Assembly: GCA_026127925.1 (NCBI GenBank)
Contig: JAJSLM010000003.1
Span: 180,745-244,744, forward strand
From: Thermoplasmatales archaeon
GTDB lineage: Archaea > Thermoplasmatota > Thermoplasmata > Thermoplasmatales > Thermoplasmataceae
Direction: 5' to 3'
DNA: 64,000 bases
Each line of letters starts with the position of its first letter. Position 1 is the stretch's first letter. Made by a program: the position numbers and the translations under genes. The notes below the pieces were generated by a model. The model worked only from the letters and a program-made list of their open reading frames with translations, ran no database searches and was not told where the DNA came from. Of the stretch, positions 53,565 through 62,299 are shown piece after piece.

Positions 53565-55100
53565 TCAGGACCAAAGCATGAAGACAAGTCTCCTGATCGA
53601 CCTCAAATTATTTGATAATATCGACACAAGAAGGTCCCGATCTGTGTGTTCAATCGCCTTCAGAGCCTTTACTAGGCCCAGGTATATCCCTGCCCCGAGG
53701 ACAATATAAACGGGAAGCAGATAAAGCGACGAACTGACAAGAGTGACCAATAGAAGAACTATGGCAAACATGGTCAACGAGGAGATCCATATCCTGCCGA
53801 GAGATTTCAGGTTGAACGAGGAAACTCCCTCCTTCCGGGCAAAGTAGAAAATCATGAGAAAACTTGAAGCGTATACGGAAGAATATCCGATGGAGGCACC
53901 AACAAGGCCGAATATCGGAATCAAGGCTATGGATACCGCCACATTAGACGCTAAGGCAGCAGCGCTGGAAAACATAAACACCTTGGTCTTCCGTATAGCC
54001 GAAACGGATTGGGACAGCACGTTTATTCCGACAAAGAGCGCTGAGGAAAACATGATAATCGTCAGAGCGTAAGAACCGCTGGTATACTGTGCACCTCCCA
54101 GCAGAGCGAGAATCATCGGGGAAAGCGCTCCGATGCCCAGGGCGGAGGGTATGTAAAGAAAAGACAGAATCGTTATGCTCGATCTCACATTCGATCTTAT
54201 CGCGTCCAGGCGACCGTGCGCGAAAAATTCGGAAAATTTCGGTAAAAGGATGGTTGTGAAAGGAGTCGCAATGAAACCCACGGACGATGTAATCAGAAGG
54301 GCAAAATTATAAACGCCGAGCTCAGACAGGTGCATAAGACCTGCAACGACGAACCTATCGGTATAGGAAGCTCCGTATGACATGAGTGAGGAAAAAAGGA
54401 TCGGCATTGAATACATGAAGAGTACATTGGTGGAAAGCACACTCCCCCTCTCTGGAAATCTATTCTGGATTCTCCATAAAACAACAGCCTCTATAACAAC
54501 ACCAAGAAATATCCCGATGATCCAGGCTATTATTATCGAATGTATCGACCTTATAAAAAATGCGAGAAATATGCCGCTGAAGTAATAAACGGACCATACG
54601 ACAATGGAAATAATGGCGGACAGCCGGAAAAGTTCCAAACCGATGAGGGAACCGTTCAGAACACCGAGTAATATCGTGCCGAAAACGACGGTCGAGAGCA
54701 ACCGGACAATGAAAACATACGAATACGATTTGAAGAAGATCATGGAAAGCTCAGGGGCAAGAAGAATTGTGAGCGCAAAACCCAAGGAGGAGAGCAGGAA
54801 ACCGTAAAGCACGATACGCTGAATCGACTTCCTGGCAGAGGCAAAATCCTCCCTTCCGATGTGAAATGCAACAAAATGCGAAGCAGCTGTTCCGAGGCCG
54901 AAGGAGAATATGACGCTGAATAATCCGACGATAGCCATCATGAGCGCAATCGCCCCTACAATGGTAGTGTCAAACAATCGTACAATTATTATATAAAAGA
55001 TTGCGCCTGAAACGAGCTGCACACCGGACTGCACAGTAAGGTACAGCGCATCCCCCCCGAGAGATCTTACATTCCTTTTCCTGCTTTCTGATTCCGTCAA
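53565..55100 (-). CDS. Polysaccharide flippase (Wzx/MATE-like)
   Basis: A 511-residue membrane protein with about 14 helices. The N-terminus GGDALYLTVQSGVQLVSGAI and FGLGTAASHFVAFHIGRED are typical of Wzx/RfbX-type MOP-superfamily flippases, as are PFTTILLPKFSEFFAHGR and the middle ASYTDRFVVAGLMHLSELGV. It would flip a lipid-linked glycan to the outside, fitting the flanking glycosyltransferases. The start is a TTG at 55100; no ATG is nearby, and the TATTTATAC-like box sits only about 12 bp upstream, so the true start is uncertain by several codons. Confidence 0.88.
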   Translation of the reverse strand: MTESESRKRNVRSLGGDALYLTVQSGVQLVSGAIFYIIIVRLFDTTIVGAIALMMAIVGLFSVIFSFGLGTAASHFVAFHIGREDFASARKSIQRIVLYGFLLSSLGFALTILLAPELSMIFFKSYSYVFIVRLLSTVVFGTILLGVLNGSLIGLELFRLSAIISIVVWSVYYFSGIFLAFFIRSIHSIIIAWIIGIFLGVVIEAVVLWRIQNRFPERGSVLSTNVLFMYSMPILFSSLMSYGASYTDRFVVAGLMHLSELGVYNFALLITSSVGFIATPFTTILLPKFSEFFAHGRLDAIRSNVRSSITILSFLYIPSALGIGALSPMILALLGGAQYTSGSYALTIIMFSSALFVGINVLSQSVSAIRKTKVFMFSSAAALASNVAVSIALIPIFGLVGASIGYSSVYASSFLMIFYFARKEGVSSFNLKSLGRIWISSLTMFAIVLLLVTLVSSSLYLLPVYIVLGAGIYLGLVKALKAIEHTDRDLLVSILSNNLRSIRRLVFMLWS

Positions 55101-55228
55101 CGTCAGTGGTATATAAATGCATCAATAAAAAGATTGTACTATAAGATGTAAGGAATGCTGTTCGTGAGACATGTCGATCTGGGAATTGTTCTCATTCGGT
55201 TAACCTCAACCTGGAATAACGAGAGGAA

Positions 55229-56239
55229 TCATTCTTCCCGATCCAGTGAGATTACCATGTCACTTATTCTGTCAGGCTCTGCATCCACTGCATCATTAAA
55301 CTCTTCAAGCATGAGCATTGATGTCTTGAAGTTTGATCTCGTTAACTGTTCTATATTCACCCCCAATGGAACCAGGACGCCATCGGCATAGGATGCTGTG
55401 ATCACCTCCGCATAGACCTTAAGGGCATTTATGACAGACCTCTTCGGTGCACCGGAAGGATCACCGCTCTCCAGGATGTAATTTCTGGGTTTATCTGGAA
55501 GTTCTACTCCGAGGAAATCCAGAAGGTTGAGGTCAGCGCTGCTTCTCAGTGGAGCAAAGCTGAGCAGTACCGTTGAGGGTGCGATATCTGCAAGACGGCA
55601 CAGCCTGCTGTATTCCTGAAGAAGTCCGATCATTTGGGAACTGTCGAACAGTATCTGAGTCGTGAAAAACTGTGCTCCGGAAATGGTTTTGAAAAGCATC
55701 CTCTTTGCCTCCTCCCTTCTCTCCGGAAGGCAGATATTACCTATGGTCATACCTTCCAGTCTGTTCAGCGAATTCAGGTGTCTGGCGATGAGATTTGCTT
55801 CCGAGACGCTCGGTCCAGGAAAACGATGATGCCTCGTGTTTCCGCCTACAAAGATCATGTTCTTCAACCCAAGGGCATAAGTTTCACTCAGCCAGTCAAC
55901 AAACATCTCGTACGTTTCCATATGGGCTACGACCTTGTTGACTATCGCATCCTTTCCAATGAGATCCGCTGTTCCCCTGGAGAGCGAGCGCGTATAGATA
56001 CTGTTGTACCTGGGTCTCCCTTCGTGATTCTCCTCAACAAGCTCCGGAACGCTCACAGCATTGAGTCTCGAGAAGTTCTTGAGCTCATCAGCAAGATCTT
56101 TCTTCCTCGATTCAAGGTTTGCCATTATCTTCTGATCATGCGATGGATCGCCAGTACGGTTATCTCGCAGTGGAAGTGCGGTAAATATCAAGGGCTTTTT
56201 CCCAAGCGATGAAGAAAAACTATCGAAACTCTTTGTCAT
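55229..56239 (-). CDS. Methylenetetrahydrofolate reductase-like (MetF family) protein
   Basis: A 336-residue TIM-barrel protein resembling MetF. The characteristic run is GNICLPERREEAKRMLFKTI followed by GAQFFTTQILFDSSQMIGLL (around residues 180-220), with KNMIFVGGNTRHHR upstream. MetF reduces methylene-tetrahydrofolate (or pterin analogues) with FAD; the N-terminal FAD/folate residues are poorly conserved here, so a distant paralogue with another role is possible. CTATATATAAG centred at about 56265 predicts a leaderless ATG at 56239. No methionine-synthesis neighbour is seen. Confidence 0.7.
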   Translation of the reverse strand: MTKSFDSFSSSLGKKPLIFTALPLRDNRTGDPSHDQKIMANLESRKKDLADELKNFSRLNAVSVPELVEENHEGRPRYNSIYTRSLSRGTADLIGKDAIVNKVVAHMETYEMFVDWLSETYALGLKNMIFVGGNTRHHRFPGPSVSEANLIARHLNSLNRLEGMTIGNICLPERREEAKRMLFKTISGAQFFTTQILFDSSQMIGLLQEYSRLCRLADIAPSTVLLSFAPLRSSADLNLLDFLGVELPDKPRNYILESGDPSGAPKRSVINALKVYAEVITASYADGVLVPLGVNIEQLTRSNFKTSMLMLEEFNDAVDAEPDRISDMVISLDREE

Positions 56240-56346
56240 TTTAGATTGTTAGGTTTCACTTATATATAGTGATATCGCTGTTTTCTATCATTCAAGCAAA
56301 ATTAATATGCCATAAGATTTAACCTATCCCATTTATTACCTTATCA

Positions 56347-56508
56347 ATGCCGGACAAACTAATTGCTGTAACAAGAACTTCTTCCAAAGGTTCTTCACTG
56401 AGAATAACCCTTCCAAAAGAGGTTGCGGAGAAATTGAATGTGTCAGAATCTGAACATATTGGATTTTATGAAGTTAAGGGCGAAATCCTGGTTAGAAAGA
56501 TTGAATGA
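56347..56508 (+). CDS. AbrB/SpoVT-type DNA-binding protein, 53 residues
   Basis: A small, easily missed gene. The translation (MPDKLIAVTRTSSKGSSLRI followed by TLPKEVAEKLNVSESEHIGF and a basic strand-rich tail GEILVRKIE) matches the swapped-hairpin AbrB fold: a strand with the SxKGxSLRI(T)LPKE signature, a helix and two closing strands. These dimeric proteins regulate transcription or serve as antitoxins. No toxin gene is adjacent. The ATG has no clear Shine-Dalgarno; the upstream TATTACCTTATC is AT-rich. Confidence 0.75.
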   Translation: MPDKLIAVTRTSSKGSSLRITLPKEVAEKLNVSESEHIGFYEVKGEILVRKIE

Positions 56509-56545
56509 CAACAATTGCAAAGTATTAACTGATAGTGGATTTAAC

Positions 56546-56571
56546 CTGCAGTAAAGTTGAAAAGGTCCAGC
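56546..56571 (+). repeat. Insertion-sequence terminus remnant
   Basis: These 26 bp match 63907-63932 at 23 positions, with the core TTGAAAAGGTCC identical. At 63.9 kb the same sequence precedes a probable transposase start, so this copy is probably a leftover end of a related element. What follows here does not match the 63.9-kb element. Confidence 0.5.
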
Positions 56572-56680
56572 CTTAACATTGACTGCGGTTGAATCTGGTG
56601 CATAGATTTAGAAAAACAATATTTTTCAGAAAGAAAGTGCATTTGAGCCGAGGATGTAATTTTAACGGGGACCTAATGCT

Positions 56681-56718
56681 GTATAACTTGAGTTATACGA
56701 CCGAATGAAATACTTCGG
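56681..56718. terminator. Two hairpins downstream of a minus-strand gene
   Basis: GTATAAC-TTGA-GTTATAC (56681-56698) and CCGAA-N8-TTCGG (56701-56718) lie directly after the stop of the gene at 56725-57567 on the minus strand. The first has the same stem as the hairpin at 30833-30852. Terminator or small repeat element. Confidence 0.35.
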
Positions 56719-56724
56719 TTTCGC

Positions 56725-57567
56725 TCAAATTATCTCCTTAACCTCAGAATACGGATATATAGCATCAGCCTCGAATCCCGCGAATTCCGATTCAAAATTT
56801 ACTATTCTGGCTAAAAAAGGGTTTATTAGGTTGGATGGAACGATAGCCACGCAATTTACAACACCTTCTGAGTGCTCTTCGAGATAAGATGCTATTGGAA
56901 GTTGATCCTTCAGGATGCGAGAGAGCACCTTTGTCAAGGGTTTGCTCTGAATGGAGGTGAACAACGGTGACCTATCTTCGTCCGCAGGGTAAAGCACAGC
57001 ATTATTCTTCCCACCTACCCCCCTCCACTCAAGGAAGTATTTCCCGTTTTCCTCCGCCTCACGGTAGGAGAATAAAACGGCAGAGAGTTGGGTCCTCGAG
57101 TCAATAGAATCAAGGCTATGTCTCAACCCTTCAGTCTTTCCCAGACGAAAGAGGTTGACAGTTTGATCTGATGAAGTGAGTTTCCTTACAAAATCTGTAA
57201 CGGCATGCTTATCCGATTCATGGAAACGGCAGGTTGCAAAAATCTGCTTCCTCCATGAATAGATCTCGCTCATAACGAGGGAATTAATGGATGTCGTTGA
57301 TTCGTGAAGCTTTCTCAAAGAAACCGAGTTCACGATCTCGGATAAAATTACGGATCGCCCCATATGAACAGGTAAGAAGATGTCGTAAACCTCTCTGGGT
57401 AAGGATACATTCTCCACAAAAAAGTCGATATTACACTTGCCGCCTGAATCATGAACGTTTAAGGGAAGATGGCAATCTGCGTTAACAACGGAGGAGAGGA
57501 TAAAGCTATCGACCTCGAACGAAACAGAAAAGGACATGCTCAACCTGGAATCTATGTCGGACAACAT
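56725..57567 (-). CDS. Hypothetical protein, 280 residues
   Basis: No family recognised. It has strand-rich segments (MSFSVSFEVDSFILSSV near the N-terminus, KCNIDFFVENV, LSAVLFSYREAEENGKYFLE) and a central helical section (RKQIFATCRFHESDKHAVTD). The layout vaguely recalls the sensory half of archaeal bacterio-opsin-activator-like regulators, but there is no recognisable C-terminal HTH. It is divergent from another unrecognised gene, sharing the AT-rich promoter 57572-57600 (AATATATG box about 24 bp upstream). A start at 57537 (MSFSV...) is an alternative. Confidence 0.6.
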   Translation of the reverse strand: MLSDIDSRLSMSFSVSFEVDSFILSSVVNADCHLPLNVHDSGGKCNIDFFVENVSLPREVYDIFLPVHMGRSVILSEIVNSVSLRKLHESTTSINSLVMSEIYSWRKQIFATCRFHESDKHAVTDFVRKLTSSDQTVNLFRLGKTEGLRHSLDSIDSRTQLSAVLFSYREAEENGKYFLEWRGVGGKNNAVLYPADEDRSPLFTSIQSKPLTKVLSRILKDQLPIASYLEEHSEGVVNCVAIVPSNLINPFLARIVNFESEFAGFEADAIYPYSEVKEII

Positions 57568-58588
57568 TATTTACATAAACGCTAACACATATATTATAGT
57601 ATTTTTTGTTTTTTCACAGATTCGCGGGAAACATGCGAAAGTATTATTTTATTCTGTGGATTATCCCTCGTTGTTGATAAAGGAGATCGAGAGGAAACTG
57701 GATGTGGAATGTAGGTTCGCGATAGTAAGAGGTGGTTCTATGCTCAGCCTTTCGAGGTTTGTGCGATCATCAATTCCTGTGCTGTTTGACGCGTCTTCCG
57801 GGAACAACATGTTGACCGCGTACATTCCAAAGGACGAGATAACGACATCCTCTAACTTCACAAAGTTCCTTAACATTAAGAGGGAGACTACTGAAAACAT
57901 AGTTGTTGATTTTCCACTGGAGATGGAGGTCTCCGACTGTCTTAGGGAAATCAGCATCATTCCGTCGGTATCATCCCTTCTGCTCAACATTGAGGGCGGT
58001 AAACTTCTCGTCCGATTCCATTTTCACCACAGTTCCGGTGAGGAACTCTCCCTGCTTCTGCAAAAGTACATGGGCAAATTTTTCGATGAGGTAATAATAA
58101 GGCCCGCTCTTGGCATTATTTCTCTCATCCGGAAGAAGGATGAGAGCGTTCCAGTTTCAGTCATAGTCTATGATATCCCGGCAGCCGTGTACACGGATCC
58201 CCTCATCGTGCCGATTCTCAAGGAGGGCACAATTGCTGAACTCTCCAACGATACCTCAAAGACAGGTGTCCACAGGGTGATACTTTACACGTCACACAAA
58301 ATAGAGAAGGTGGGGATTGAGATCTCAAGGGAAGAAGGGATATACGTGGTCCCGGTTAACAATGATTTCCTCAACGCTCTTGTCGATATTCAAAATGTCA
58401 ATGGTCTTCAGAGATTCTATGTCTTCATTAAATATGTTGGGGACAGGCTAAGGATTATCGTTTTCCTCAGGCAGAAGGATGTGAAAAACTACCTTTCCGT
58501 TCTCTTTTCCCTCAGCTCCAAGGTCGGTATCAGAACGACGCTTGTCTTCTCGGACAGAGTCAATGATGGCATCTGGGAATATCTTTAG
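57554..58588 (+). CDS. Hypothetical protein, about 344 residues
   Basis: No family recognised. It consists of alternating strands and helices (KVLFYSVDYPSLLIKEIERK, VVDFPLEMEVSDCLREI, HRVILYTSHKIEKVGIEISR, FYVFIKYVGDRLRIIVFLR). The two-fold repetition of 'strand, acidic turn, helix' hints at tandem ACT- or Bat-like regulatory domains, as in its divergent neighbour; this is only an impression. The start is uncertain: ATG 57554 overlaps the neighbour's start, and the TATA-like ATATATTATAG near 57592 would put initiation at about 57618, after which the first usable codon is GTG 57656. The beta-helix gene follows 29 nt later, so they may share a transcript. Confidence 0.55.
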   Translation: MSDNIIYINANTYIIVFFVFSQIRGKHAKVLFYSVDYPSLLIKEIERKLDVECRFAIVRGGSMLSLSRFVRSSIPVLFDASSGNNMLTAYIPKDEITTSSNFTKFLNIKRETTENIVVDFPLEMEVSDCLREISIIPSVSSLLLNIEGGKLLVRFHFHHSSGEELSLLLQKYMGKFFDEVIIRPALGIISLIRKKDESVPVSVIVYDIPAAVYTDPLIVPILKEGTIAELSNDTSKTGVHRVILYTSHKIEKVGIEISREEGIYVVPVNNDFLNALVDIQNVNGLQRFYVFIKYVGDRLRIIVFLRQKDVKNYLSVLFSLSSKVGIRTTLVFSDRVNDGIWEYL

Positions 58589-58617
58589 TAGATGCACTTA
58601 TTTAGCGGTGAATTCCA

Positions 58618-59613
58618 ATGAAGATTGAGGTTAGCGGAAAAGGACAGTCCAACGGTCTCTCTCGAGAGAAGAATGGGGGATGCGAATTCGGACCGGATAC
58701 CTCAGGAACTGAAACCTCCGGTATAACTGAAGCCATGGAATCCGTCGACAGCGGAACGATCGTTCTAACAGGCGGGAGGTACATCTGCAGGGATGAACTT
58801 ACCGTTAAAAGCGGTTTTACCATCGAGGGAAACCAGCATTCCATCATCGTAAATGAGACGAAGCATTTCTTTAAACCTTTCATGACGTTTAAAGCCTATA
58901 CCTACTCCCCTTTTCTTATTGTAGATGCGAACGGGAGGGGGGGAATATCCATCGGTGAGAATGGAAACAACTCCATTCGCATCGGTTATCTCAAAGTCTA
59001 TGGCTCTGGGAATGTGTATGACGAAGCATATGGTTCGCAGAACTCTTGCAGGATCTCCGGCTACAATGTGTCGGTAGGAGCGCTCGATATCCTCGGAGGC
59101 AACACCGGCCTTCTGGTCGAGAAGGCTGCGGACGTCCGGATACAGGATGTGCAGATAGTGGATTCAGCAACAGGCATAGCGATATCCTCAGATGAGCACG
59201 TTTCAATGGGCAGATTCTCGGTGGATTCGTGCTCCTACTGTGGCGTCCAGATTGACGCTTCCGCGGACATCTCAATGAGGGGGATCGTATGGAATAACAC
59301 CCTCAGTTATCCGAGGAACAGTCTGAAATTCGGTATGCTGATCGGAGAATACTCTGCCGGGAATAAAAATTCATTTCTGGACATAAATGCGAAAATCATT
59401 GGCACCGGTGGCACCGCCGTCAAGCTTGGCAACACCTCGCTCAGCCGGCTTGATCTGCTGATATCAAATGAGAGAATGTCAACCGGTGGAAACGAAATCC
59501 TCTGTGGCATTGATTACGGAGAAAACATCGATCTGCTGGATATTGAGGCCACTCTGCACAGTATCAAGAATAACACCTCAGGCGAAGCCATCGGTGATCT
59601 TAACGTGATCTGA
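58618..59613 (+). CDS. Right-handed beta-helix (pectate-lyase-like) protein
   Basis: A 331-residue beta-helix protein. After a glycine-rich lead, GTIVLTGGRYICRDELTVKS and GFTIEGNQHSII match the entry coils of pectate-lyase/phage-tailspike folds. About eight short coils follow, each with a V/I-x-I-x-[DG] rhythm (RIGYLKVYGSGN, DVRIQDVQIVDSATGIAIS, DISMRGIVWNN, DINAKIIGTGGTAVKLGN). No catalytic residues of a known lyase family could be assigned, and there is no signal peptide or membrane anchor, so export is unproven. It lies between the orphan gene and the convergent polysaccharide synthase gene, suggesting a role on the same glycan. Confidence 0.75.
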   Translation: MKIEVSGKGQSNGLSREKNGGCEFGPDTSGTETSGITEAMESVDSGTIVLTGGRYICRDELTVKSGFTIEGNQHSIIVNETKHFFKPFMTFKAYTYSPFLIVDANGRGGISIGENGNNSIRIGYLKVYGSGNVYDEAYGSQNSCRISGYNVSVGALDILGGNTGLLVEKAADVRIQDVQIVDSATGIAISSDEHVSMGRFSVDSCSYCGVQIDASADISMRGIVWNNTLSYPRNSLKFGMLIGEYSAGNKNSFLDINAKIIGTGGTAVKLGNTSLSRLDLLISNERMSTGGNEILCGIDYGENIDLLDIEATLHSIKNNTSGEAIGDLNVI

Positions 59614-59630
59614 TCGGCATCATATCGGTT

Positions 59631-61160
59631 TCATGCTGTGCGAATAAAGGCGGGTGCGTCAAGAAGAGAGGATTTTGCAGTTCTGTTGAGCCAGAAGATC
59701 GGCATGAGTAGGGATAACTGGAATGCAGCCCAGAATGCCGTAATATAGCCATACCATGTTCCCGACCTAAGTAGGAAGGCGATGGAGAATATGAGCATGA
59801 ACATCAAGGTGAACTGCGGCCAGAACCTCCACCATGGCAGCCTTCCACCAGTGCGTGCAGTGACGAAAGCCCTCTTCTTGTGGAACACTACACCTATGGT
59901 GGCCATGATGCTCAGCGGAAAGAGTATGACATTTGATGACATGTTGAAGAAGACTGTGCGAAGGGGTGCCTTCTTGTCAAGATGTGTGATAACGAACGTT
60001 CCGAGGTTTATGATCGAATAGGGGAGCCATGCCAGAACGTATACATAGATATTTACGGTAAGGATCCGGACACCTATGACGGCAAGGAATGGCGCGAGAA
60101 GGAAGATCAGGTAGAACCAGCCATAAAGGTACCAGAGTGCACTGGAAAACCAGTCTATCTTTGCCTGTATATTGAAGCTTTTATTGAATAGTATTCCCCT
60201 GATGATCCTTGGTATGAGGGCAAGGGAGCCACTCGCCCACCTGTACTGCTGATTTATGTACCCGGACATGGTCACCGGCGCACGACCAAAAACGAGTCTC
60301 TTATTGTAGTAAAGGGTCTTCCACCCCTTCGAGAGCATAAGAACCGAAGTGGCTATATCCTCAACGATGTTCCCTTCGTCGAAGTATCCCACGCTCGCCA
60401 GAGCAGCCTTTCGGTAAATGACATTTGTGCCGCATGAAAAGGCAGTATTGGCAACGCTCTTACCCTCGAGAAGTATATCGTAAAATATGAACTGCTGCCC
60501 GTTTGCTATGTTCGCAAGCAGGCCGGTATCGAGATTAGTGTACAGCTGGGGCACCTGCACAAATGCCAGCTTTGGATCACGGTCAAGGAGTTCCACGGGT
60601 TCCTTCAGGAAATCTGGTGAGGGCATCTGGTCTATGTCCATGACAGCTACATAATCCTCCTTCAGGCCGGGGATGACATTGTTCAGAGCTCCAGCTTTGT
60701 ATCCATGTCTGTCTATCCGATGGATATGCGGTATATTAAGGCGTTTACACAGTTCCTCGTTCTGCTTAGCGCTCTCATCCGTGGAATCGTCTAGAACATA
60801 AACGTTGGCGGACTCCTTAGACGCGTTCACAATGGCTATTAGATTATTGCGCACCATCGCAGGATCCTCGTTGTACATAGGCACAAGGAGAGCCACACGT
60901 TTTCTCTGCGCCCTTATTATCGCATTGTCCTTTGTCTCCGGATAGGAGAGTTTGCTCCTCCTGAAATTCAGGATGTAAGTGAGGCTCTGGAGGCCGAAAA
61001 ATAGGTTCGCCATCCAGAATACTGTCGAGAAAACGTCATCGACCACGGTAGTCCCAGGGGCATAGGAACCGGCTATTGACGCACCTATACCGACGAAGAT
61101 GAACGCTATATCAAAAACAAACAAGATAGTAAAGAGACGTATCTCGTTGCGTTCCTTCAT
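59631..61160 (-). CDS. Processive membrane glycosyltransferase, GT2 (BcsA/cellulose-synthase-like)
   Basis: A 509-residue polysaccharide synthase-like protein. Two N-terminal helices (10-32, 44-65), then the catalytic GT-A domain: LVPMYNEDPAMVRNNL (92-107), VLDDSTDESAKQ, the DxD in YVAVMDIDQMPSPDF (D175-D177), EDIATSVLMLSKGW (acceptor TED-like) and QQYRWASGSLAL, the QxxRW motif of processive synthases. About five C-terminal helices follow. No PilZ domain is seen. It would make and extrude a polysaccharide. It overlaps the upstream KaiC-like gene by 4 nt, so the two are made together. Confidence 0.9.
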   Translation of the reverse strand: MKERNEIRLFTILFVFDIAFIFVGIGASIAGSYAPGTTVVDDVFSTVFWMANLFFGLQSLTYILNFRRSKLSYPETKDNAIIRAQRKRVALLVPMYNEDPAMVRNNLIAIVNASKESANVYVLDDSTDESAKQNEELCKRLNIPHIHRIDRHGYKAGALNNVIPGLKEDYVAVMDIDQMPSPDFLKEPVELLDRDPKLAFVQVPQLYTNLDTGLLANIANGQQFIFYDILLEGKSVANTAFSCGTNVIYRKAALASVGYFDEGNIVEDIATSVLMLSKGWKTLYYNKRLVFGRAPVTMSGYINQQYRWASGSLALIPRIIRGILFNKSFNIQAKIDWFSSALWYLYGWFYLIFLLAPFLAVIGVRILTVNIYVYVLAWLPYSIINLGTFVITHLDKKAPLRTVFFNMSSNVILFPLSIMATIGVVFHKKRAFVTARTGGRLPWWRFWPQFTLMFMLIFSIAFLLRSGTWYGYITAFWAAFQLSLLMPIFWLNRTAKSSLLDAPAFIRTA

Positions 61161-62242
61161 CTCGTGCCCTTGTAGTGCTTCAGTATCGATCCGTCAGATG
61201 TCTCTTCTTCTCCGGCAGCAACTATACCGTCGGATGTTATTTTGAAGCTAAATGGCTTAGGATCGTATACTCCACCCCTCATCTTTACTATGGAGGCTTT
61301 ACGCAGATAGTTGTTTCCGTCTGTGGTCTCCAGTTTGATTATGCCAGATACGTAATATTCCTCGATACCGAAAACACTTACATCACTCTTTCTCAGCCCG
61401 CTGGTCACAATGACGTAAACACCATCCATCGCCAGGGTGTTGAAGAAGATATTGACAAAATCGTCGTTCTCGACAAGCATCGGCGTTATTGGGTCAATGG
61501 CAAGCCTAACGATATCTGAGGTGACTACGGCTTTCTTAATCTCGGTTGTCAACTTCGTTATAAATTTTCTGTAATTCTTTGGATCATCCAGGATCTCTTG
61601 CTTGAGTTCCCTGATCTTGTCAGATAATTCCATGACCTCTATAAGGCCATCATTGTAATATTTTTCAAAGCCAAAGGAAAAGGTTTTCGCATTATTGATG
61701 AACTCCGATGGCCTCATATCGGACAATATGATCGCACCTTTCTCACCCAGCCTCGCTCCCTGCACGAGAAAATGCGTGCAGCTCGTTGTCTTTCCGGCAC
61801 CCGCTTTGCCGGATATCATATAGACATTCCCCTTCTTCATAACACCATTAAGCATGCGATCAAAGCCCTTTACGCCGAAGAGGCTCTCTTTTGGCTCAAC
61901 CTGCCGATCCAACCTCGGGTTAATTATGCTGATGTGATATATACCAGCCAGATTTGATTCTATTTCGTCCATTTCCCTCTCAACAACAAGTGCTTTCAGA
62001 TTTATTCCACAGTCCTCAGCAGAAGAATTGAAGAGCATAAGATCGTTGACCAATTCGTGTGATTTTACGATCAGTACAACTACTTTGACGTTTTCGTCAC
62101 TCCTCGACTCCAGCAGCAGATCGAATTTATGAATCACGCCTGACCTGCCAATAAGTGAAGCATTTTGTTTTGCCTCATAATTCTTAATGGAGAATGCCCC
62201 AGCGATTTTGGGCACAATGTCATCGAGTTTAAAGGCCATCAT
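61157..62242 (-). CDS. RAD55/KaiC-like ATPase with N-terminal nuclease-fold-like domain
   Basis: A 361-residue RecA-superfamily ATPase. Residues 1-110 form an alpha/beta domain (SGVIHKFDLLLESRSDEN, VKVVVLIVKSHELVNDLML, KALVVEREMDEIESNLAGIY) like the Mrr/RecB-type fold but without a clear E-x-K. Then comes GFDRMLNGVMKKGNVYMISG with Walker A GKAGAGKTT (about 145-153), and Walker B-like VRLAIDPITPML and VYVIVTSGLRKS. It ends in a regulatory-looking tail. The start at 62242 fits the TATA box at 62265-62273. It is co-translated with a polysaccharide synthase, so regulation of that synthase by an ATPase is a plausible role. Confidence 0.83.
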   Translation of the reverse strand: MMAFKLDDIVPKIAGAFSIKNYEAKQNASLIGRSGVIHKFDLLLESRSDENVKVVVLIVKSHELVNDLMLFNSSAEDCGINLKALVVEREMDEIESNLAGIYHISIINPRLDRQVEPKESLFGVKGFDRMLNGVMKKGNVYMISGKAGAGKTTSCTHFLVQGARLGEKGAIILSDMRPSEFINNAKTFSFGFEKYYNDGLIEVMELSDKIRELKQEILDDPKNYRKFITKLTTEIKKAVVTSDIVRLAIDPITPMLVENDDFVNIFFNTLAMDGVYVIVTSGLRKSDVSVFGIEEYYVSGIIKLETTDGNNYLRKASIVKMRGGVYDPKPFSFKITSDGIVAAGEEETSDGSILKHYKGTR

Positions 62243-62264
62243 TATTAATAGGGTAATGACCAGA

Positions 62265-62273
62265 GTATAAATA
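62265..62273 (-). promoter_or_regulatory. TATA box of the KaiC-like ATPase / polysaccharide synthase operon
   Basis: TATTTATAC on the minus strand, centred about 26 bp before the ATG at 62242, predicts a leaderless start and argues against the longer frame beginning at 62299. Confidence 0.55.
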
Positions 62274-62299
62274 TGTCTTTCTCTATTACTGAAGATCAA

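Noticed and set aside
55634..56212. 192-codon plus-strand frame
   Set aside because: Antisense to the MetF-like gene, whose motifs and promoter are clear.
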